Assembly: GCF_039880525.1 (NCBI RefSeq)
Contig: NZ_CP156989.1
Coordinates: forward strand, 2,356,001-2,420,000
DNA length: 64,000 nt
Source: Agrococcus sp. ProA11
GTDB lineage: Bacteria; Actinomycetota; Actinomycetes; Actinomycetales; Microbacteriaceae
Reading direction: 5' to 3'
The notes below the pieces were generated by a model. It made no database searches, had not been told where the DNA came from, and saw only the letters and a list, made by a program, of their open reading frames with translations. Position 1 is the stretch's first letter, and every line of letters begins with the position of its first letter. The position numbers and the translations under genes were made by a program. This document shows positions 37,115-43,692 of the stretch, in pieces.

Positions 37115-38026
37115 GTGCCCCGCCTCCGTCGTCTCTCCACCGGCGGCATGGTCGCGGGCGTGCTGCTCGTGCTGTGCTCGATCTCGTCAGTGCAGTTCGG
37201 CGCCTCGATCGCCAAGACGCTCTTCGACCGCATCGATCCGGCGGCGCTGACGCTGCTGCGGCTCGCGATCGCCGCGGTCGTGATGCTGCTGATCGCGCGG
37301 CCCGACATCCGCTCGTGGAACCGTGCCGCCTGGCGCTCGATCCTGTTCCTGGGGCTGGCGCTCGCCGGCATGAACCTGCTGTTCTACCTGGCGCTGCCGC
37401 GCATCCCGATCGCGGTGGCCGTGACGCTCGAGCTCATCGGCCCGCTCGTTGTCGCGCTCTCGCATTCGAAGCGCCCGATCGACTTCGCCTGGGTCGGCCT
37501 CGCGGTGGCGGGCGTCGGCGTGCTGGGCGTGCAGTCGTTCGACGGCTCGCTCGATCCGCTGGGCGTCGTGCTCGCGCTCGCCGCCGGCGGCTGCTGGGCG
37601 GCGTACATCCTCGCCTCCGCCTCGGTGGGGCGGCACGTGCAGGGCGTGGGCGGGCTCGCGGGCGCGCTCGTGATCGCGACCTTCGCCGTGCTGCCGTTCG
37701 GGCTGCTGGGCGTGGTGGGCGCGGTCTCCGCCGACCCGACCGTGCTGCTGCCCGCCTTCGCGGTCGCGATGCTCTCGAGCGCGATCGCCTACGGACTCGA
37801 GATGCTGGCGCTGCGGCGGGTGCCCACGCGGGTGTTCGGCATCCTGATGTCTGCCGAGCCCGCGGCGGCCGCGATCTTCGGATTCCTCGTGATCGGCGAG
37901 CTGCTCACGGGTCTCGACGTGCTCGCGCTCGCGCTCGTCGTGGCCGCTTCGGCGGGCGTCGCGATCACCGCCGCCCGTGCACGGCCGATGCCGCCGGAGA
38001 CCGGCCAGATGCCGCTCGTGCCCTGA
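37115..38026 (+). CDS. EamA/DMT family permease (RhtA-like)
   Basis: The 303-residue protein has ten hydrophobic helices in two EamA halves. Features include SSVQFGASIAKTLFDRIDPAALTLLRLAIAA in the first half and SSAIAYGLEMLALRRVPTRVFGILMSAEPAAAA in the second (both given in part), the pattern of the RhtA/YddG group that exports amino acids or related metabolites. The substrate cannot be told. GTG 37115 is leaderless by its promoter. The next gene is 75 bases downstream on the same strand. Confidence 0.9.
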   Translation: MPRLRRLSTGGMVAGVLLVLCSISSVQFGASIAKTLFDRIDPAALTLLRLAIAAVVMLLIARPDIRSWNRAAWRSILFLGLALAGMNLLFYLALPRIPIAVAVTLELIGPLVVALSHSKRPIDFAWVGLAVAGVGVLGVQSFDGSLDPLGVVLALAAGGCWAAYILASASVGRHVQGVGGLAGALVIATFAVLPFGLLGVVGAVSADPTVLLPAFAVAMLSSAIAYGLEMLALRRVPTRVFGILMSAEPAAAAIFGFLVIGELLTGLDVLALALVVAASAGVAITAARARPMPPETGQMPLVP

Positions 38027-38101
38027 GGCTGCGCGGCGAGCTCGGTCGCGCTCACGGGTCCGTCCAAGCCGCGTGCCGGTCGAGGCTGGGAGGATGGCCG
38101 C

Positions 38102-38623
38102 GTGGACCGGCATGACGAGGATGCGCGGCGCTGGGCGCCGCCGCATCGCCGTGCCGTGCCCGGCGACGGTGCCGAGCAGCGGCGGGACGGAGACACCGCC
38201 GGCGACGCTCCGTCGTCAGCCGCAGCGCCGTGGACCCGCGGGCTGCCACCGGTCGGGAACCCGACCGACGCATCCGCCGGCCTGGCCTCCGAGATCCGGC
38301 CGCCGATGCCGCCCTGGAACGCGCCACCCGCAGCCGAGACGGCTCAGCAGCGGGAGAAGTCGATGCTGCCGCTCGCGATCGGGGTCGCGCTGCTCGCGGC
38401 GCTCGCATGCGTGCCGCACTGGGTCGCTCCGACGATCGCGCTCATGGTGGCGCTCGTCGGCCTGCCGATCGCGTGGGGCTTCCGCCGCATCTCGCACGGG
38501 CGACGGCGCGTGCAGTACATCGTGGTGGTGCTGACGCTCCTGCTGGTCGCGGCGCTGGCCGTGGTCGCGCCGCTCGCGTGGCTGCAGCTCGGCGTGCTGC
38601 AGCCGCTCACCGTGCCGGACTGA
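38102..38623 (+). CDS. hypothetical membrane protein, 173 residues
   Basis: The first 85 residues are a charged then Pro/Ala-rich cytoplasmic region; three hydrophobic helices follow (about 88-105, 107-123, 136-160). No family is recognised. GTG 38102 has GAGGAT six bases upstream, the local leaderless pattern. The gene ends at a hairpin shared with the convergent LmeA-like gene. Confidence 0.65.
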   Translation: MDRHDEDARRWAPPHRRAVPGDGAEQRRDGDTAGDAPSSAAAPWTRGLPPVGNPTDASAGLASEIRPPMPPWNAPPAAETAQQREKSMLPLAIGVALLAALACVPHWVAPTIALMVALVGLPIAWGFRRISHGRRRVQYIVVVLTLLLVAALAVVAPLAWLQLGVLQPLTVPD

Positions 38624-38640
38624 GCCGCGCTGCTGCAGCA

Positions 38641-38671
38641 CGCGTGCACGAACAACCGGGGCGTGCACGCG
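38641..38671. terminator. bidirectional hairpin terminator
   Basis: CGCGTGCACG and its complement are separated by 11 bases, giving a 10-base-pair stem between two convergent genes. Confidence 0.75.
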
Positions 38672-38678
38672 CAGGCTC

Positions 38679-39446
38679 TCAGCAGGTGCCGTCCTCCTGC
38701 AGCGCCGGATCATTGATGATGCCGCCGTCGATGTCGAAGCCGGCGACGAGCTCATCCGCCTCCACCTCGATCGACTCCAGCGTCAGCGCCGCGGGCAGCG
38801 ACGACGCGACGCAGACGCTGCGGTCCTGCAGCACCGGCTCCAGCAGGCCGCCGAACTGCTGCCGCAGCTGCTCGGCGGTGACGGTCGCCTCCGCAATGCT
38901 GCCCTCGACGGGCGAGAGCACGAGGTCGCCGTCGGCGGCACTGGGCTCGAGCACCAGCCCCAGCGCGATCGTCGCGCCCAGCAGCGAGAACTCGGTCGAC
39001 GCGGTGACGTTCGGCGCTTCCAGCTCGATGGTCTCGGCCGGGAAGCCGTCGATGGTCGCCAGCAGCGAGCGCAGCTGCTCGGTGGTCATGCGCACCTGCG
39101 CCGCACCGCTCGCGGCCGCGCCGTCACCCCGGATCGGGACGTCCTCGAACTGCGCGGTGATGTCGCCGGCGAACGCGCCGACGGTAACGGCTTCCGACGC
39201 GATCCGCACATCAGCGAGCGATCCGGCGACGAGCTGCGGGAGCAGGATGCCGTCGACCTCCACCTGGACCGGGTGCTCCGGCGGCAGCGAGAGCTGCTCG
39301 ACCACCGTCGAGCGAATCGTGTCGGGCACCACCTGGCGCGCGACGAGCTCGGCGGCCACCACCAGTGCCGCGACCACGACGAGCACGATGGCGAGGATGA
39401 CGAAGCCGCGTCCGCGACGTCGCGGCGTCTCGGCGGCGTCGCTCAT
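38679..39446 (-). CDS. LmeA family phospholipid-binding protein (DUF2993)
   Basis: The 255-residue protein has an N-terminal membrane anchor (about 15-37) and a DUF2993 domain: QLSLPPEHPVQVEVDG, LAGSLADVRI-type segment QLVAGSLADVRIASEAV, and a C-terminal VEADELVAGFDIDGG. The family is named after mycobacterial LmeA, which binds phosphatidylinositides in the periplasm and supports lipomannan maturation. Two Cys residues (VCVASS and the last residue) may form a disulfide. It is single-gene, convergent with the preceding plus-strand gene. Confidence 0.85.
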   Translation of the reverse strand: MSDAAETPRRRGRGFVILAIVLVVVAALVVAAELVARQVVPDTIRSTVVEQLSLPPEHPVQVEVDGILLPQLVAGSLADVRIASEAVTVGAFAGDITAQFEDVPIRGDGAAASGAAQVRMTTEQLRSLLATIDGFPAETIELEAPNVTASTEFSLLGATIALGLVLEPSAADGDLVLSPVEGSIAEATVTAEQLRQQFGGLLEPVLQDRSVCVASSLPAALTLESIEVEADELVAGFDIDGGIINDPALQEDGTC

Positions 39447-39539
39447 GCGCGGCCGCCGTTGTCGGCGCGGATCTCGTCGCAGCGGTTCGCAATCACACGT
39501 CGAGCGTAGACGCGAGCGCTCGGGCGCGCCTGTGCGGCG

Positions 39540-39959
39540 TCAGCGCAGGCGCACGAATGAGCGCAACGCGCGGGGTGCCACGTCGTGCGCCTCGGTGAAG
39601 CCGCGCGACTCGTAGAAGGCGCGCTGTGCAGGCGCGTCATCGGTCAGCAGCACCAGTTGGCGGATCCCGGACGACGCGGCGACCACCGCGTCGAGCAGCG
39701 CGCCGCCAATGCCGCCGCGTTGGTGCTGCGGCGCGACCAGGATGTCCTGCAGGTACGCGATCGTGAGCCCGTCGGAGACCGTGCGCGCGAGCCCGATGAG
39801 CTCCGCGTCCGCAGACCACGCGGTGAAGACGCGGTGCGATGCGGCCACGGCCGCCACGAGCCGGTCGGCGTCATCCGTGTATGCGCTCCAGCCGACGGAG
39901 CGGTAGAGCTCGACGATCGCCGCGGGACTCGGGATCTCGGTGCGGATGTCGATGGTCAC
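39540..39959 (-). CDS. GNAT family N-acetyltransferase
   Basis: The 139-residue protein shows the GNAT acetyl-CoA loop in LVAPQHQRGGIGGALLDAV (RGGIGG) after the YLQDILV strand, and ends FTEAHDVAPRALRSFVRLR. The acceptor is unknown. GTG 39959 has TAGCCT six bases upstream, so it is probably leaderless. tRNA-Gly lies just upstream on the same strand with its own terminator. Confidence 0.87.
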   Translation of the reverse strand: MTIDIRTEIPSPAAIVELYRSVGWSAYTDDADRLVAAVAASHRVFTAWSADAELIGLARTVSDGLTIAYLQDILVAPQHQRGGIGGALLDAVVAASSGIRQLVLLTDDAPAQRAFYESRGFTEAHDVAPRALRSFVRLR

Positions 39960-39965
39960 GGGCAG

Positions 39966-39971
39966 AGGCTA
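39966..39971 (-). promoter_or_regulatory. -10 hexamer of the GNAT gene
   Basis: TAGCCT on the minus strand ends six bases before GTG 39959. Confidence 0.5.
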
Positions 39972-40008
39972 CCTGCAGCAGCACGAGCGGCGGGTGCCGA
40001 GAGCATGA

Positions 40009-40031
40009 AGGCCCGGCGTTCTGCCGGGCCT
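40009..40031 (-). terminator. hairpin terminator after tRNA-Gly
   Basis: AGGCCCGGC and its complement enclose a five-base loop, six bases past the tRNA 3' end. Confidence 0.85.
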
Positions 40032-40036
40032 GTGTG

Positions 40037-40107
40037 AGCGGATGACGGGAATCGAACCCGCGCTATCAGCTTGGGAAGCTGAAGTTCTGCCATTGAACTA
40101 CATCCGC
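40037..40107 (-). tRNA. tRNA-Gly (anticodon CCC)
   Basis: On the minus strand the acceptor GCGGATG pairs with CATCCGC, the anticodon loop reads TTCCCAA and the T arm is GCGGG-TTCGATT-CCCGT. The discriminator is T and CCA is not encoded. Confidence 0.97.
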
Positions 40108-40153
40108 GCGACCGCTGAGCGGCTTCCGACAGTCTACGGCACGCTGCTGTGCT

Positions 40154-40225
40154 GGGTCTCGTGACGCGTCGGCCTGCCGGGTCTCGTGACGCGTCGGCCC
40201 GCGGCCGACGCTCCTCGACGAGCGG
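40154..40225. repeat. GGTCTCGTGACG hairpin repeat, one partial and one full copy
   Basis: GGGTCTCGTGACGCGTCGGCC occurs at 40154 and again at 40179; the second continues through GGCCGACGC (complement of GCGTCGGCC) to CTCCTCGACGAGCGG. The first copy stops at the hairpin centre, as though recombination or slippage removed half. It lies 26 bases past the 3' end of the small acetyltransferase gene. Confidence 0.75.
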
Positions 40226-40250
40226 TTGGTGCGAGCGGCGGCGGGCGTCG

Positions 40251-40571
40251 TCAGCTGCCGTAGGGGTGCGCGACGTGCTGCTGCTGCTGCGGGTGCTTCT
40301 CGAGCCAGGACTGCACGAACGTGCACTGCGGCACGATCTGCCGCCCCGACTCCGCCGCGTCGCTGAGCGCGAACGCCGCCATGGCTCCTCCGACGCCGTG
40401 GCCGCCGAACTCGTCGCCGACGACGGTGTGCTGCAGCACCCGGTTGCCGTCCGAGTCATCGACATACGAGAGCACGCCGGCGAGGCGACCGCCCACGTGC
40501 GCCTCGTAGCGCCCCCGGTCGCTGTCGTCGCCGACGATGACGTGGTCGTGAGATGTCTGCGGCTCGTTCAT
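40251..40571 (-). CDS. NATD1-type small acetyltransferase
   Basis: The 106-residue protein matches the Acetyltransf_CG/NATD1 group of minimal GNAT proteins: YEAHVGGRLAGVLSY, LQHTVVGDEFGGHGVGGAMAAFAL (acetyl-CoA loop GGHGVGG) and IVPQCTFVQSWLEKHP with the conserved Cys and YI/WLEKHP end. Substrates of the family are unknown. ATG 40571 has TTGGAT six bases upstream and begins MNEPQTSH; an upstream in-frame ATG adds four residues. Confidence 0.87.
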   Translation of the reverse strand: MNEPQTSHDHVIVGDDSDRGRYEAHVGGRLAGVLSYVDDSDGNRVLQHTVVGDEFGGHGVGGAMAAFALSDAAESGRQIVPQCTFVQSWLEKHPQQQQHVAHPYGS

Positions 40572-40629
40572 GGCCCCATCCAACCCGGCACTGCCGCGAA
40601 CGACAAGCCCGTCGGCTCAGTCCGTCGGC

Positions 40630-41484
40630 TCAGTCAATCGGCTCAGTCGGTCGCTCGGGGCTCGCGGCCGTCGCGGGCGACTGCCCCTCCAGGTCGCGGC
40701 CCTCGCCGCGCACCGGGCCGGCGTAGGTGCGCAAATGCAGGCGCACCGCCTCGTCGGCCTTGCCTGCGCGCTTGCGGCGGCGCGCCGCGGCCCAGAGGTT
40801 CAGGCCCTCGACGAGCACGGCGAACACCATCGGGCCGTAGATGAATGCCTTGTCGATGTGGAAGCCGAAGCCCTCCGCGATCAGGAAGACGCCGATCAGG
40901 AGCAGGAACGACAGCGCCAGCATCTTCACGGTCGGGTGGCGGTTGACGAAGTCGAAGATGTACTTCGCCGAGAACAGCAGGATGCCGAACGAGATGACCA
41001 CCGCGGTGATGATGACGATCATGTTGCTCGTCATGCCGACAGCGGTGATGACCGAGTCGAGCGAGAACACCAGATCCATGGCGAGGATCTGCGCGAGCAC
41101 AGCGCCGAAGGTGGCCGTGCCCGCCGACGCCTCGTGGCCCTCTTCTCCCTCGAGCTTCAGGTGGATCTCGTGGATCGCCTTGTAGAGGAGGAAGCCGCCG
41201 CCGAAGATGAGGATGAGCTCGCGGCCCGAGAAGCCCATGCCGAACAGCGTGAAGAGGTCGGTGTTGAGCGTGATGATCCAGCCGGCCAGCAGCACCAGGC
41301 CGATGCGCATCACCATCGCGAGCGTCAGGCCGAGCGTGCGCGCCTTCGCCTGCTGCGACTTCGGCAGCTTCGCGGCGAGGATCGAGATGAAGATGACGTT
41401 GTCGACGCCGAGCACGATCTCGAGCACGAACAGCGTCAGGAAGATGGCGAGCAGGTCGGGCGTGAGAACGAGCGAGAAGTCCAT
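40630..41484 (-). CDS. TerC family integral membrane protein
   Basis: The 284-residue protein has seven to eight helices and the family signature FVLEIVLGVDNVIFISILAAKLP near the start plus MDLVFSLDSVITAVGMT with acidic residues that in relatives bind or export manganese. The family is linked to tellurite resistance and to Mn homeostasis of secreted proteins. The C-terminal 60 residues are a charged cytoplasmic tail. TAGAAT lies nine bases upstream of ATG 41484. Confidence 0.93.
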   Translation of the reverse strand: MDFSLVLTPDLLAIFLTLFVLEIVLGVDNVIFISILAAKLPKSQQAKARTLGLTLAMVMRIGLVLLAGWIITLNTDLFTLFGMGFSGRELILIFGGGFLLYKAIHEIHLKLEGEEGHEASAGTATFGAVLAQILAMDLVFSLDSVITAVGMTSNMIVIITAVVISFGILLFSAKYIFDFVNRHPTVKMLALSFLLLIGVFLIAEGFGFHIDKAFIYGPMVFAVLVEGLNLWAAARRRKRAGKADEAVRLHLRTYAGPVRGEGRDLEGQSPATAASPERPTEPID

Positions 41485-41493
41485 GGTGCGGCG

Positions 41494-41499
41494 ATTCTA
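41494..41499 (-). promoter_or_regulatory. -10 hexamer of the terC gene
   Basis: TAGAAT on the minus strand ends nine bases before ATG 41484, so the leader would be only two or three bases. Confidence 0.5.
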
Positions 41500-41534
41500 G
41501 GCGTCGTAGATGCCGTCAGTCTGGACGGATCGGT

Positions 41535-42584
41535 TCATGGCACGCGGTGCAGCCACTCCCTGGTGCTGAACTTCGTGCGGATGCGATCGTCCGCCGCCGA
41601 GAGCTCGGCCTCGGTGAGCGCCCCGTCGGCGCCGCCGAACAGCTTGCGGAAGGTGGCCTTGAGCGCATCCTGCACCGCAGCCTTCTCCATGCCGGTCTGC
41701 GACTTCAACGGGTCGACGCGCTTCTTCGCGCTCGTGGTGCCCTTGTCGCTCAGCTTCTCCTTGCCGATGCGGAGCACCTCGGTCATCTTGTCGGCGTCGA
41801 TGTCGTACGACATGGTCGCGTGATGCAGCACGGCACCGGAAGCGAGGCGCTTCTGCGCCGCGCCGCCGATCTTGCCCTTCGCCGAAGTGATGTCGTTGAG
41901 CGGCGCGTAGAAGGCGTCGATGCCGAGACCCTTGAGCGCCTCGATCACCCAGGCGTCGAGGAACGCGTAGGAATCCTGGAAGCTCATGCCCGAGACCAGG
42001 TCGCCGGGCACGTAGAGCGAGTAGGTGATGGCGTTGTCGGGCTCCGAGAACATCGCGCCGCCGCCGGTGATGCGGCGCAGCACCGGGATGCCGTGGCGCT
42101 CGGCGGCATCCGGCTCCACCTCGTTCCTGTACGACTGGAACGAGCCCAGGTAGACGGCGGGCCCTGCCAGGTTCCAGAACCGGAGGGTGGGGCCGCGGCG
42201 GCCGGCACCGACCTCCTCCGTCAGCACTTCGTCGAGCGCCACATGCACGATCGGCAGCCGCGGCTCGTCGTCGATGATCGTCCACTCGTAATCGCTGAAC
42301 GAGCTCGCATGCTGCAGCGCGCGACGGATCGCGACGCCGACCGATTCGGGCGTGAAGCCGAGCAGCACCGCGTCCCGCGGCAGCCCCACCTTGATCGCCT
42401 CGCCGATCTCGACCGCGGTCGCCGTGACCGGCAGCCCCTCGACGGCCGCATCGATCGCCGCCAGCGCCTCGTCGGGCTCGAGGAAGAAGTCGCCCGCGAG
42501 GCGGAAGTCGACGATGCGGCCGTCTCGCTCGTCGAGGTCGACGACCACGAGCTTGCCGCCGGGAACCTTGTACTCGCCGTGCAT
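41535..42584 (-). CDS. lplA: lipoate-protein ligase with N-terminal accessory domain
   Basis: The enzyme attaches lipoate to E2 and GcvH proteins through lipoyl-AMP. Residues 1 to about 90 (YKVPGGKLVVVDLDERDG, LAGDFFLEPDEAL) match the small accessory domain that sits at the C-terminus of E. coli LplA or is a separate protein in Thermoplasma. Residues about 110-349 are the catalytic domain with RRITGGGAMFSEPDNAITYSL (in part) and GKIGGAAQKR with the adenylate lysine. Domain order is thus reversed relative to E. coli. ATG 42584 has TAGGCT six bases upstream and no Shine-Dalgarno. Confidence 0.92.
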   Translation of the reverse strand: MHGEYKVPGGKLVVVDLDERDGRIVDFRLAGDFFLEPDEALAAIDAAVEGLPVTATAVEIGEAIKVGLPRDAVLLGFTPESVGVAIRRALQHASSFSDYEWTIIDDEPRLPIVHVALDEVLTEEVGAGRRGPTLRFWNLAGPAVYLGSFQSYRNEVEPDAAERHGIPVLRRITGGGAMFSEPDNAITYSLYVPGDLVSGMSFQDSYAFLDAWVIEALKGLGIDAFYAPLNDITSAKGKIGGAAQKRLASGAVLHHATMSYDIDADKMTEVLRIGKEKLSDKGTTSAKKRVDPLKSQTGMEKAAVQDALKATFRKLFGGADGALTEAELSAADDRIRTKFSTREWLHRVP

Positions 42585-42590
42585 GCATCC

Positions 42591-42596
42591 AGCCTA
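42591..42596 (-). promoter_or_regulatory. -10 hexamer of the lplA gene
   Basis: TAGGCT on the minus strand ends six bases before ATG 42584. Confidence 0.5.
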
Positions 42597-42611
42597 GGGC
42601 GGCGGCTCGGC

Positions 42612-43499
42612 TCAGCGCCGCTCGGCCGCGCTCGGCACCAGTCGCTGGTCGAGCCACTCGACGATGTCGTCGAGCACCTTCGACTTGTTGATCTCGTTGA
42701 GGATCTCGTGGCGCGCACCCGGGTAGACGGTGACGGTGACGTCGCTGAGCTGCGAGCGCTTGCGGTAGACCTCGCCGAGCTTCTGCAGCGACTTGGAGCC
42801 GCCGAGCGAGTCGTCCGAGCCGCCGGCGATGAGCACGGGGATGTCTGGCTGGATGCGACGGGCCGGCACTCCGTAGAGGCGCGCGCCCTCGACGGGGCCG
42901 AACAGCTGCAGCGGCTTCGCGGGGAACGTGAGCGGATCGAGCACGAAGGCGTCGATGACCGCCTGATCGCGCGAGAGCCACTCGTAGCCGGTCTCGCCGA
43001 GATGCGTATGGCGGGCGTTCAGGTCGCCCGCGTTCATCCAGCCGGGCATCCGATAGGACGTGCCGGTGAGCACTGCGGCGTCGACGAGCGACGCCGAGCC
43101 GTTCAGCAGGATCTGGGTGGAGAGCGAGCCCCAGGAGTGGCCGAGGATCGCGACCGGCAGGCCGGGGTGCTCGCCGCGGATGCGCTTGAGCAGGCTCGCG
43201 AGATCGCCGACCACGGCGCGCATGCCGCCCGGTCCGAGGTGCCCGAGCTTGCTCAGATCGCCCTCGTGCTGCTCGATGCCGGTCGCGCCGTGACCGCGCT
43301 GATCGAGGGCCCACACGGCGTAGCCCGCGCCGACCAGGTGCTGGGCGACGTGCTCGTAGCGCAGCGCGTGCTCGCCGAGGCCGTGCGCGATGAGCACGAC
43401 CGCCTTGGGCTTGCCTGGCCGCCACGTGTAGCAGTGGATGGTCACGCCCTGCAGGTCGACCAGGGTCGACTCGGTGCGGATGGCGGTGAACTTGGGCAC
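42612..43499 (-). CDS. alpha/beta hydrolase, monoacylglycerol lipase-like
   Basis: The 295-residue serine hydrolase shows the oxyanion strand AVVLIAHGLGEHALRYEHVA, the nucleophile elbow GHSWGS, GGSDDSLGGSKSL with the acid and YPGARHEILNE with the catalytic His. This order and HGLGEH are typical of monoglyceride lipases/lysophospholipases. There is no signal peptide, so it acts in the cytoplasm. GTG 43499 has TAGAAT six bases upstream. Confidence 0.92.
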   Translation of the reverse strand: MPKFTAIRTESTLVDLQGVTIHCYTWRPGKPKAVVLIAHGLGEHALRYEHVAQHLVGAGYAVWALDQRGHGATGIEQHEGDLSKLGHLGPGGMRAVVGDLASLLKRIRGEHPGLPVAILGHSWGSLSTQILLNGSASLVDAAVLTGTSYRMPGWMNAGDLNARHTHLGETGYEWLSRDQAVIDAFVLDPLTFPAKPLQLFGPVEGARLYGVPARRIQPDIPVLIAGGSDDSLGGSKSLQKLGEVYRKRSQLSDVTVTVYPGARHEILNEINKSKVLDDIVEWLDQRLVPSAAERR

Positions 43500-43505
43500 G
43501 GCCGC

Positions 43506-43511
43506 ATTCTA
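43506..43511 (-). promoter_or_regulatory. -10 hexamer of the monoacylglycerol lipase-like gene
   Basis: TAGAAT on the minus strand ends six bases before GTG 43499. Confidence 0.5.
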
Positions 43512-43579
43512 GGACGGCTCGCTGGCTGTGGCCGCATCGGTGCACCCCGCCCTCCTCCGCCGCGCCCACCGATCTCCGT

Positions 43580-43646
43580 CCGTCAACCGGCCCTGTGGTC
43601 TGGCAACCGCCTCAGCCGCTCGCCGCGCCACAGGGCCGGTTGACGG
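43580..43646. repeat. 67-bp palindromic repeat, copy 2
   Basis: CCGTCAACCGGCCCTGTGG and CCACAGGGCCGGTTGACGG are perfect 19-base inverted arms around a 29-base centre ending TCGCCGCG. The same-length element at 613-679 shares the arms, GTGGTCNGGCAAC and TCGCCGCGCCAC. It lies between the hydrolase start and the UvrA-like stop. Confidence 0.8.
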
Positions 43647-43692
43647 CCGGCGCGGGGCGCTGGGTGGGCCGGCGCAGGGGCCGGCGGGGCGG

